From assembly GCA_035547915.1 (NCBI GenBank), contig DASZTS010000106.1, forward strand, positions 1-60,573: a DNA stretch of 60,573 bases, read 5' to 3'. Under the pieces are notes generated by a model. It saw only the letters and a list, made by a program, of their open reading frames with translations, was not told the DNA's origin and searched no databases. Numbering within the stretch: the first letter of the stretch is position 1; each line of letters opens with the position of its first letter. Both the position numbers and the translations under genes were made by a program. Below, piece by piece: positions 42,372-50,650 of the stretch. Source of the DNA: DASSFG01 sp035547915. GTDB lineage: Bacteria; Planctomycetota; Planctomycetia; Pirellulales; JAICIG01.

Positions 42372-42641
42372 ATGAACGACGCGATTGGAATGTTGGAAAC
42401 CAAGGGACTCGTGGCGCTCGTCGAAGCCACCGACGCGATGGCCAAGGCAGCCAACGTGCAGATTGTGAAGAAGATCGCCATCGGCGGCGGCCTGGTGACC
42501 ACCGTCGTACGCGGCGATATCGGCAGCGTGCGTGCGGCCGTCGACGCCGGTGCGAGCGCCGCCCAGCAGGTCGGTGAGCTGGTCGCCAGCCACGTCATCC
42601 CGCGCCCGGCCGAAGGACTCGTCAAGGCTTATCTATCCTAG
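42372..42641 (+). CDS. BMC-H hexameric shell protein 2
   Basis: 89 residues, a minimal single BMC domain: NDAIGMLETKGLVALVEATD, then KKIAIGGGLVTTVVRGDIGS and QVGELVASHVIPRPAEGLV. The pore loop here is KIAIGGG, different from the first BMC-H, so the two hexamers should present different pore chemistry and allow different metabolites. Both hexamer genes lie between pduL and the kinase. No trimeric (double-domain) BMC-T gene is seen in the window. Confidence 0.97.
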   Translation: MNDAIGMLETKGLVALVEATDAMAKAANVQIVKKIAIGGGLVTTVVRGDIGSVRAAVDAGASAAQQVGELVASHVIPRPAEGLVKAYLS

Positions 42642-42677
42642 GAAGGGAAGGACGGGCTTTGCCGTCCACGATGGTCT

Positions 42678-43868
42678 ATGAAGATCCTGGTTGCCAACCT
42701 CGGCTCGACGAGTTTCAAGTATCGCCTCTTCGACATGGACGGCGAGCGGCAGCTTGCGCGCGGCGGTACCGAACGCATCGGTTCGGCCGAGAGTCGCTCA
42801 TTCGTCGAAATCGGTGGCCAGAAGCACGAGTCGGTTTCGGCCGTGCCCGATCATGCGGTGGCCGTCAGACGCTGCCTCGAGCAACTGACCGATCCGGCGT
42901 ACGGCTGTTTGCGTGATGCGGCCGAGGTTGCGGCCATCGGCTTCAAGGCGGTCCATGGCGGTCGGTTCAGCGGCGTGCAGCGCGTCACCGCCGAGGTGTT
43001 GGCAGCGATGGAGGGGATGAGCGACGTGGCGCCGGCCCACAATCCGCCCTACATCGCGGCGATGCGGCTGTTGAGCGAGAAGCTGCCCGAGATTCCGCTC
43101 GTCGCCGCGTTCGAGACCGGCTTTCACGAGACGATTCCCGACCGGCTGCGATACTACGCCGTGCCCTATGAATGGGCCGAACGGCATTGTGTCCGGCGGT
43201 GGGGCTTCCACGGGGCGAGCCATCGTTACATCGCGGGACGGGTGGCCGAGCTGCTCGGCCGCGGCGATCTGCGAGTCATCTCTTGCCACCTGGGAGGCTC
43301 GAATTCGCTGTGCGCCATCCGCAACGGGCAGAGCGTGGCGAACAGCATGGGCATGAGTCCGCAGTCGGGCCTGCCGCATAACAATCGGGCGGGCGACTTC
43401 GATCCGTTCGCGCTGCCCGTGTTGCTGAACGAGACCGGCATTTCGCTCAAAGAGCTATCGAAGATTCTCGATTCGCGGAGCGGACTGCTGGGGATAAGCG
43501 GCCTGAGCGGCGACGTGCGCGACCTCGAAACGGCGGCGGCGCAGGGAAATTCCCGGGCCCGGCTGGCGCTCGACGTGTTCGTGACATCAATCCGGCATTA
43601 CCTGGGGGCCTACCTCGTGGAACTGGGCGGGGCCGACGTCATCGTGTTCACCGGTGGCATCGGCGAGAACAGCGTCCATGTGCGCTCGGGTGTCTGCGCC
43701 GACCTGGAGGGTTTGGGAATCGTGCTCGACGCGGAGGCTAATGCACGGGCCGCAGGCGAGTGTTCGATCAGTTCTCCCAACAGCCGTACGCAGATCTGGG
43801 TTATGCCGACCAACGAAGAGTTGGTCGTGGCCCGTCAATGTCTGTCCTTACTATCACCGTCAACTTGA
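42678..43868 (+). CDS. ackA: acetate/propionate-type acyl kinase with altered active-site residues
   Basis: 396 residues. ASKHA landmarks: N7 in VANLGSTSFKYRL, WGFHGASH with H178, NRAGDFDP with R237, FTGGIGENS and MPTNEELVVA. Two catalytic positions differ from the characterised Methanosarcina enzyme. The Asp of FDTAFH (D148 there) is Glu146 in AFETGFHE, and the Arg of GHRVVHGG (R91 there) is Lys90 in GFKAVHGG. The enzyme should still turn acyl-phosphate and ADP into acid and ATP, but perhaps with another acyl group such as lactyl or with lower rate. It lies 36 bases after the second BMC-H and 9 bases before a BMC-P gene. Confidence 0.93.
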   Translation: MKILVANLGSTSFKYRLFDMDGERQLARGGTERIGSAESRSFVEIGGQKHESVSAVPDHAVAVRRCLEQLTDPAYGCLRDAAEVAAIGFKAVHGGRFSGVQRVTAEVLAAMEGMSDVAPAHNPPYIAAMRLLSEKLPEIPLVAAFETGFHETIPDRLRYYAVPYEWAERHCVRRWGFHGASHRYIAGRVAELLGRGDLRVISCHLGGSNSLCAIRNGQSVANSMGMSPQSGLPHNNRAGDFDPFALPVLLNETGISLKELSKILDSRSGLLGISGLSGDVRDLETAAAQGNSRARLALDVFVTSIRHYLGAYLVELGGADVIVFTGGIGENSVHVRSGVCADLEGLGIVLDAEANARAAGECSISSPNSRTQIWVMPTNEELVVARQCLSLLSPST

Positions 43869-43877
43869 AGCAGGCTC

Positions 43878-44195
43878 ATGTTTGTCGCCAAAGTGACCGG
43901 CAGCGTCGTCGCTACGCAAAAGGTCCCCTCGATGACCGGGCACAAGCTGCTCGTCGTCGAGCCGTATCGTATCGACGCGGCCGACCGCAGCCGCCTGGTG
44001 ACCACCGGGCGTACGTTCGTCGCGGTCGATACCGTCGGGGCGGGGCAAGGTGAGTTCGTGCTCATCGTACAAGGGTCGAGCGCCCGGCTGACGCCCGAAA
44101 CCAAGCCCTTGCCAGTCGACGCCGCCATCATCGGCATCGTCGATACGGTGAACGTCGACCAGAAATGTGTTTTCAGCCGAGACGGCGAACGGTGA
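43878..44195 (+). CDS. BMC-P pentameric vertex protein 1 (EutN/CcmL type)
   Basis: 105 residues. MFVAKVTGSVVATQKVPSM is the standard EutN/CcmL start, with MTGHKLLVVEPYRID, the VAVDTVGAGQGEFVL core and AIIGIVDTVNV at the end of the domain. A short polar tail (KCVFSRDGER) follows. Five copies form the truncated pyramid that caps the vertices of the shell. It is the first of three BMC-P genes in this locus and the only one placed before the dehydrogenase gene. Confidence 0.96.
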   Translation: MFVAKVTGSVVATQKVPSMTGHKLLVVEPYRIDAADRSRLVTTGRTFVAVDTVGAGQGEFVLIVQGSSARLTPETKPLPVDAAIIGIVDTVNVDQKCVFSRDGER

Positions 44196-44276
44196 CCGAG
44201 TCGGATTACGCCCGACGAGACAACACCACGCATACCGATCCCATAACGCAATTCATCAACAGCGAAAACATCCAAT

Positions 44277-45710
44277 ATGCAGGCCACCGAAACGTTGATC
44301 CGCAGTGTCGTGGAAGAAGTGCTGGCCAAGATGGGCAACGGCAAGGCGCCGGCGACGCCTCAGCGCCGCGGCTACGACGGCCGCTACGGCATCTTCACCT
44401 GTGTCGACGAAGCGGTCGCCGCGGCGACCGACGCGTTCCATAAGCTGTCGGAACGGACGCTCGAGGATCGCAAACGGGCGATCGACCACATCCGCCGCAT
44501 CTCGATCGACCAATGCGTCGAGCTGGGCACGATGGAGATGGAAGAGACCAAGATCGGGCGGCTCGCGCACAAGATCGAAAAGCTAAAGACGCTGGGCGAG
44601 CGCACGCCAGGCGTCGAGTTCTTGCGGAGCGAGGTGTTCAGCGGCGACCATGGGCTGGCGGTCATCGAGCACGCCCCGTTCGGAGTCATCGGCGCGATCA
44701 CGCCCGTGACCCATTCGCTACCCACGATCACAGGCAACGCGGTGAGCATGATCGCCGGCGGCAATACGCTGGTGGTCAACCCGCACCCCAGCGGCAAGCA
44801 GGTGGCCGCGGCCGGCGTGCGGCGGTTCAACGAAGCCATCTACCGCGACCTGGGAATCGACAATCTGATTTGCCTCATTGCCGAGCCCACGCTCGAATCG
44901 GCCGGCGCCATCTTCAAGCACCGGGGCGTCAAGTTGATCTGCGTCACGGGCGGGCCGGCCGTGGCCAGGGCCGCCATGAACAGCGGCAAGCGGGCTATTG
45001 TGGCCGGACCGGGCAATCCGCCGGTCGTGGTCGACGAGACGGCCGATCTCGACCGGGCGGCCAGCTCAATCATCCGCGGCGCCAGCTACGACAACAATCT
45101 CCTCTGCATCGCCGAGAAGGAAGTGTTCGTGGTCAGCCAAGTGTTCGACGCCATGATGAACGCCATGGAACGCGCCGGTGCGGTGCGGTTGAATGCACGC
45201 GAAGTCGACGCGTTGACCAAGACCGCGATCACCAGCGTCGGCGAGGGTGAGCATCGGCACAACGTTCCGGTCAAAGAGTTTTTGGGACAAGATGCGGCCG
45301 TGCTGGCCCGCGGCATCGGCAAGCAGGTGCCGGCCGACACGGAATTGCTGTATGGCGAGACCGACGAATCGAACCCCTTCGTGCCGGTCGAACAGATGAT
45401 GCCCTTCGTGCCCTTCGTCCGCGTGCGCGACTTCGACGAAGCGTTGGAGAAGGCCAAGTTTTACGAACACGGCTTCCGGCACACCGCGATCATTCATTCC
45501 TCGAACGTGCGCAACATGACGCGCATGGGCCGCGTCATGGATACGACGCTGTTTGTGAAGAACGGACCGTGCATGGCGTCACTCGGCCTGGGTGGCGAAG
45601 GCTATCTGTCGTTCTCGATCGCCACTCCCACGGGCGAAGGCGTGACCACGCCGCTCACCTTCACCCGCGAGCGGCGCTGCTCGATGATCGACGACCTGCG
45701 GATTATCTAG
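44277..45710 (+). CDS. CoA-acylating aldehyde dehydrogenase (PduP/EutE type)
   Basis: 477 residues. The N-terminal ATETLIRSVVEEVLAKMG is an amphipathic encapsulation-type helix followed by a short linker. The dehydrogenase body has APFGVIGAITPVTHSLPT, SMIAGGNTLVVNPHPSGK, VTGGPAVARAAMNSG and the catalytic Cys277 in YDNNLLCIAEKE, all typical of the CoA-dependent EutE/PduP group rather than hydrolytic ALDHs. It would oxidise lactaldehyde (or propionaldehyde) to the acyl-CoA with NAD+. It is flanked by BMC-P genes on both sides, so it is firmly part of the shell operon. Confidence 0.96.
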   Translation: MQATETLIRSVVEEVLAKMGNGKAPATPQRRGYDGRYGIFTCVDEAVAAATDAFHKLSERTLEDRKRAIDHIRRISIDQCVELGTMEMEETKIGRLAHKIEKLKTLGERTPGVEFLRSEVFSGDHGLAVIEHAPFGVIGAITPVTHSLPTITGNAVSMIAGGNTLVVNPHPSGKQVAAAGVRRFNEAIYRDLGIDNLICLIAEPTLESAGAIFKHRGVKLICVTGGPAVARAAMNSGKRAIVAGPGNPPVVVDETADLDRAASSIIRGASYDNNLLCIAEKEVFVVSQVFDAMMNAMERAGAVRLNAREVDALTKTAITSVGEGEHRHNVPVKEFLGQDAAVLARGIGKQVPADTELLYGETDESNPFVPVEQMMPFVPFVRVRDFDEALEKAKFYEHGFRHTAIIHSSNVRNMTRMGRVMDTTLFVKNGPCMASLGLGGEGYLSFSIATPTGEGVTTPLTFTRERRCSMIDDLRII

Positions 45711-45720
45711 GGTTCGGCAC

Positions 45721-45987
45721 ATGCAACTTGGCACCGTGGTAGGCACCGCGACTTCGACCGTCAAGCACGCCTCAATGGCGGGCGCCAAACTGCTTGTTGT
45801 GCAGTTGTTGGCGGCCGACGGACGTTCGCCCGACGGCGAACCGGTGCTGGCTGTCGATCGGTTGGGAGCCGGTCGCGGCGAGCGGGTCGTGTTGACGAGC
45901 GACGGCCAGGCAGTGAAGGAAATGTTGAAGAGTGACGCGACGCCGGTGCGCTGGAGCGTCCTCGGGATCCCGGACGTAAACACATGA
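45721..45987 (+). CDS. BMC-P pentameric vertex protein 2
   Basis: 88 residues, short form. MQLGTVVGTATSTVKHASM, AGAKLLVVQLLAADG and VLAVDRLGAGRGERVVLTS mark the EutN/CcmL fold; it ends directly after WSVLGIPDVNT. It starts 10 bases after the dehydrogenase stop and overlaps the third BMC-P gene by ATGA. The three vertex paralogues differ from one another more than copies from a recent duplication would, so they are probably specialised. Confidence 0.95.
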   Translation: MQLGTVVGTATSTVKHASMAGAKLLVVQLLAADGRSPDGEPVLAVDRLGAGRGERVVLTSDGQAVKEMLKSDATPVRWSVLGIPDVNT

Positions 45988-46304
45988 GAATCTGCAAAGT
46001 GTTCGGCACGGTGACGTTGAGCCGCTCTCACCCGAGCCTTGTGGGCGGGTGCTACCGGCTGGCGGTGCCGCTGACGCTCGCGGAATTGCAGAATGCCGCC
46101 GAACCCACCGCCGAAGAGCTGGTCGTCTACGACGAACTGGGCGCGGGCCACGGCAGCTTGATCGCCCTCAGCGAAGGGGGCGAAGCGGCCCAGCCTTTTT
46201 ACCCTAACGATAAACCGATCGACGCCTACAACGCGGCCATCTTGGACACGGTCGACGTCGGCCCGCCGCCCGGCGGCTCGGTAACCAAATCCCCTGGCAC
46301 CTGA
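45984..46304 (+). CDS. BMC-P pentameric vertex protein 3
   Basis: 106 residues, start overlapping the previous stop (ATGA). MRICKVFGTVTLSRSHPSL, VGGCYRLAVPL and ELVVYDELGAGHGSLIALS match the EutN/CcmL core; the loop after the second strand is longer than in the other two (AELQNAAEPTAEE). The domain ends AAILDTVDVG followed by a Pro/Gly-rich tail. It is followed 11 bases later by the aldolase gene. Confidence 0.95.
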   Translation: MRICKVFGTVTLSRSHPSLVGGCYRLAVPLTLAELQNAAEPTAEELVVYDELGAGHGSLIALSEGGEAAQPFYPNDKPIDAYNAAILDTVDVGPPPGGSVTKSPGT

Positions 46305-46315
46305 TTGCTCTTACT

Positions 46316-47166
<851 letters not shown>

Positions 47167-47170
<4 letters not shown>

Positions 47171-48108
47171 AAGTCAGCATCATCGGCGGCGCGGGCCTGG
47201 TCGGTTCGTGCGCCGCGTTCGCGCTACAGATGGGACGAGTGGTCCGCGAGATCGCACTCTTGGACGTGAATGTCGAGGCGGTGTCGGGACAGGCGCTCGA
47301 TCTGTTGCATGGCGCCAGCGTGATGGCCGACCAGGTCATCACCTCCGGCGGCTACGAACATATCCCCACGAGCGATCTCATTTGCATCACGGCCGGATTG
47401 CGACGCAAGCCCGACGAGAGCCGCTTGGACCTGATCAATCGCAACGTCGATCTGTTCGTCGGAATATTGGCCGACATCGCCAAAGCCGGCTACAAGAAGG
47501 GAGCCGTGGTGTTGGTCGTCTCCAACCCGGTCGACGTGCTCACATATCTGGCCGCGCAGCGGCTCGACCTGCCGCCGAGCCAAGTGATCGGCCTGGGAAC
47601 GCAACTCGACACGATCCGCTTTCGCAGCTTAATCGCCGAGCGCCTCGCTGCGCCCGCCACGCAGGTGTCGGCGCTGATCCTGGGCGAACACGGCGACAGC
47701 ATGGTGCCCATCTGGTCGAGCGCCACCGCCGCCGGGCTGCCACTCGAAAAATTCCCCGGTTGGAATCCGAATGTGGCGAACGAACTGTTCACGCGTACCA
47801 AGGGTTCCGGGGCCGAAGTGATCAAGAAGAAGGGCGGAGCGGGTTTCGCCGTCGGGTTGGCGATCCAGGAGGTGATCGAATCGGTGGCGCTCGATCGCCG
47901 GAGGGTGCTCCCCGTATCGAGCGTGCAGTCGGGTTGCTACGGCATCCGCGATGTGGCTTTGTCGGTGCCGACGATCGTCGGCCGCCAGGGCGTGTCGGGC
48001 ACGCACGAGATCGAGCTATGGCCGAAGGAAGTTCAAGCACTGCGCAAGAGCGGCCAAGTGCTGCGGCAGACGGTCGATACGGTACTCGATCGCCTGCGGG
48101 GCAAATAG
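47167..48108 (+). CDS. lactate/malate dehydrogenase-family NAD-dependent enzyme
   Basis: 313 residues. MKVSIIGGAGLVGSCAAFAL is the Rossmann start, with D33 for NAD specificity in LLDVN. Catalytic residues are R86 in ESRLDL, N120 in SNPVDV, Asp148 and R151 in LDTIRFR, and His175 in LGEHGDS. The substrate-specificity loop reads GLRRKPDES; its Arg80 occupies the place of Arg102 in malate dehydrogenase rather than Gln as in lactate dehydrogenase. In the BMC it could recycle NADH, but with pyruvate, oxaloacetate or lactaldehyde-derived substrates is undecided. The start overlaps the aldolase stop. Confidence 0.92.
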
Positions 48109-48166
48109 GCCATTCTCGCCGTCAGCCCAGGAACGAGATTCATCCGAGCCCTTCTTCGACCCAGCC

Positions 48167-49432
48167 ATGCAAGAACAGAAATCGTTAGATCGCAAACTGG
48201 CCGCGATTCACGCCGACCCGTCGGGCTCGAAGGAGTTCATCATCGCCGACGCGAAGGATGCCGATATGGCGTTCGGCATCGGTGCGCCGGGCCGTTCGCC
48301 GGAGATGCACGCGGGCGAGGTGCGGATGCGGACGCTCGGCGAATACCGCGAACAGATCCGGCAGATCGTGCAGCAAGGGATCGTCGATATCATGCTCATG
48401 TCGGCCAGCACCAACGACGTGCTGGCGATCCAAGAGCGGCTGTTCGAAGACAGCCACGTCACGCCGGCCGCGCGGGCCAACGACACGAGCGATATCTTTG
48501 TGGTCCGCGGCGGCAGCTATATCCAGGAACCGTCGCGGCCGTTTCGCACGGCCTCGCTCGACCATATCCAGTGCGGTCGTGTCGAATGTGAGCCGGCCGA
48601 GCGGACACGTGGGGCCAACCTCGGCCTGTACAGCATCACCTTCAACAATCGGCTCGACGAAGACCTGTGGGCGATCGAGGAATACCGCAAGTTCCGCGTC
48701 GAGGCCGAAGCCAAAGGGTTTAGGCACTTTTTGGAGGTTTTCGATCCGAACTCGCCGAACGGACTGGCCGCGGACCAGATACCTCACTTCATCAACGACT
48801 CGATCGCCCGCACACTGGCGGGCGTGGCCCAGGCGGGGCGACCGCTGTTCTTGAAGGTCGTCTATCATGGTCCGCGGGCCATGGAAGAGCTCGTGAGTTA
48901 CGATCCGCACCTGGTGGTGGGCATCTTGGGGGGCAGCTCAGGTACGACCTACGATGCCTTCAAACTGATCGCCGAGGCGCGGAAGTACGGTGCCCGCGTC
49001 GCGCTGTTCGGCCGCAAGATCAACAATGCCGAGAGCCAGCTCGCGTTCGTTCACTTCCTGAGACTGATCGTAGACGGAGCCATCGCTCCGGAAGAAGCCG
49101 TGCGGGCCTATCACGCCGTTCTGGAAAAGCTCGGCATCCGGCCCCACCGTTCGCTCGAGGACGATCTGGTCCTGCAAACCGGCGTGATGAGCTATGGCGG
49201 CTCGAGCACTGTAAGCGTACCGGCAGGTGTACCCCGCGCCGCAGTGCCACCGTCGGACAACGGCCACGCCGATTGCGGGTGCGGTAAGAAGGAGGAATCC
49301 GACTGCGGTTGCAAGCATCCGGCTCCCCCGGTCGGTGCTACGAATGACGGCGTGCCCGATTTCGCGCGCATGACTCAGGCCGAGAAACTCGCTTACAACA
49401 AAGCCAAGCGCGACCGCATCTTCGGCAGCTAA
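48167..49432 (+). CDS. predicted class I (DhnA/LsrF-like) TIM-barrel aldolase with Cys-rich tail, in the BMC operon
   Basis: 421 residues from the ATG at 48167. I know no named function. Strand-like segments follow a barrel order: FIIADAKDADMAFG, VDIMLMSASTND, NLGLYSITFNN, RHFLEVFDPN, RPLFLKVVYHG, LVVGILGGSSGTTYDAF and ARVALFGRKINNAESQ. The Lys in FLKVVYHG is where class I aldolases form the Schiff base, GGSSG and FGRKI resemble the phosphate-binding ends of strands 7 and 8, and the early Asp fits too. After residue 340 comes a flexible tail with C370, C372, C380, C382 and H384 (DCGC and DCGCKH), a possible metal site, then a final helix (MTQAEKLAYNKAKRDRIFG). It follows the dehydrogenase by 58 bases. 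Confidence 0.7.
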   Translation: MQEQKSLDRKLAAIHADPSGSKEFIIADAKDADMAFGIGAPGRSPEMHAGEVRMRTLGEYREQIRQIVQQGIVDIMLMSASTNDVLAIQERLFEDSHVTPAARANDTSDIFVVRGGSYIQEPSRPFRTASLDHIQCGRVECEPAERTRGANLGLYSITFNNRLDEDLWAIEEYRKFRVEAEAKGFRHFLEVFDPNSPNGLAADQIPHFINDSIARTLAGVAQAGRPLFLKVVYHGPRAMEELVSYDPHLVVGILGGSSGTTYDAFKLIAEARKYGARVALFGRKINNAESQLAFVHFLRLIVDGAIAPEEAVRAYHAVLEKLGIRPHRSLEDDLVLQTGVMSYGGSSTVSVPAGVPRAAVPPSDNGHADCGCGKKEESDCGCKHPAPPVGATNDGVPDFARMTQAEKLAYNKAKRDRIFGS

Positions 49433-49477
49433 GCCGCGGCGCCATTCTACCCCTGCGGTCTGCTTCTTCGCGGCGCC

Positions 49478-50476
49478 TCAGAACTGCGTGGAGTCTACGG
49501 AGCATCCATCCATGCAGTTGCCCAGACGATCGTACGCGCTCAGGTCGATCTCGTAGCGGAGGGTATGCACCGAACCATCGCAAAAGACCATGTTGAACGT
49601 GACCGGATGATTACTGCCGAAAGAGGTCGTGTTGGCCACGCCGCGGGTATCGCGCATCGGCGGATTCGACGCATTGGTGATTCGCATCAAGTCGTTGTCG
49701 TAACCGACAAAACAATCCTCGTTGTCCCCGAGGTCGGCGCCGGTGAAATAATCCGTCGGGTTCAGATACTTCTCACCGTATAAAAACGTGCAACTCGACC
49801 CATCCTTGACGTCGCGGAGGTTTATCTGGCTGCACTGAAAGGTCACGCCCGTAGAGCCGATCGCCGGGGTAAAGATCATCTGGTTTTCATAATACCAAGG
49901 GCCGAGGGCGTTGCTCGGACCGGCATCCTGACTGACCGTACCGTCGCCTACGCAAGCCGCGTAGTCGCTCTTGCCAGAACTCGTCACCGAGTTGGAATTG
50001 ATGTTGTTTCCGTTGGTGCAAGCAAAGACGCCCCAGCGCCGGCTCGGACAATAAAAAATGCGCACGGGAGTCGAAGCGGTGGCCGCGTTGGCGGCCAGCA
50101 GGGGAGCGTTTTGCAATCCCGAAGCGCTTTGCCACAAAGGCTGCTGCTCACAGAACGGCAAGAGCGAGAAAGTCCAAGCTCCCGGTTGCAACTGACCTAC
50201 GCCGCGGTTGGGATCGCCGGTCCATTGCCAACCCCAACCGCCGCTCGGAAAATACTGGTTGATGTCGTGGTGGTTGAGGGCGCCGAGTCCGAATTGGCGG
50301 AGGTTGTTCTGACACTGCAGGCGCCGGGCCGACTCGCGCGCCGCCTGTACGGCCGGCAACAATAGGGCCACGAGGATGCCGATGATGGCGATCACCACCA
50401 ACAGCTCGACGAGGGTGAAACCGTCGCGATGGCAGATCTTTGGCCGGCAGAACGTGCGCAACGTACCGCACCTCAT
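49478..50476 (-). CDS. DUF1559 pseudopilin-like protein
   Basis: 332 residues. The prepilin signal DGFTLVELLVVIAIIGIL places Gly before the cleaved Phe, and the C-terminal motif is H-PVTFNMVFC-DG (H-X9-DG). Cysteines are frequent (for example CQNNLRQF, FYCPSRRWG, CTNGNN, FQCSQINL), which may form disulfides outside the cell. It converges with the BMC operon, leaving 45 bases, and is not part of it. Function unknown beyond the family. Confidence 0.95.
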   Translation of the reverse strand: MRCGTLRTFCRPKICHRDGFTLVELLVVIAIIGILVALLLPAVQAARESARRLQCQNNLRQFGLGALNHHDINQYFPSGGWGWQWTGDPNRGVGQLQPGAWTFSLLPFCEQQPLWQSASGLQNAPLLAANAATASTPVRIFYCPSRRWGVFACTNGNNINSNSVTSSGKSDYAACVGDGTVSQDAGPSNALGPWYYENQMIFTPAIGSTGVTFQCSQINLRDVKDGSSCTFLYGEKYLNPTDYFTGADLGDNEDCFVGYDNDLMRITNASNPPMRDTRGVANTTSFGSNHPVTFNMVFCDGSVHTLRYEIDLSAYDRLGNCMDGCSVDSTQF

Positions 50477-50650
50477 GAAAGCACCTCGGAGAGCCCGAGC
50501 CTCTGAACCGATGTCAGTCTTCTAGAAACCAGACAACGAGGGGAGCCCCTCCGCCTACTGGCTGACACACCTTCAGTGTAGGATGGCTGTGCCGATTTTG
50601 CAATAAATCTGTCGGCTTGCATCGGGTTTTCCACCCCAGGAGCGTCGGTC

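Noticed and set aside
49436..49480. GCGGCGCC repeated after the BMC operon as a terminator
   Set aside because: The arms pair only through the six-base palindrome GGCGCC and no T-run follows; too weak to call.
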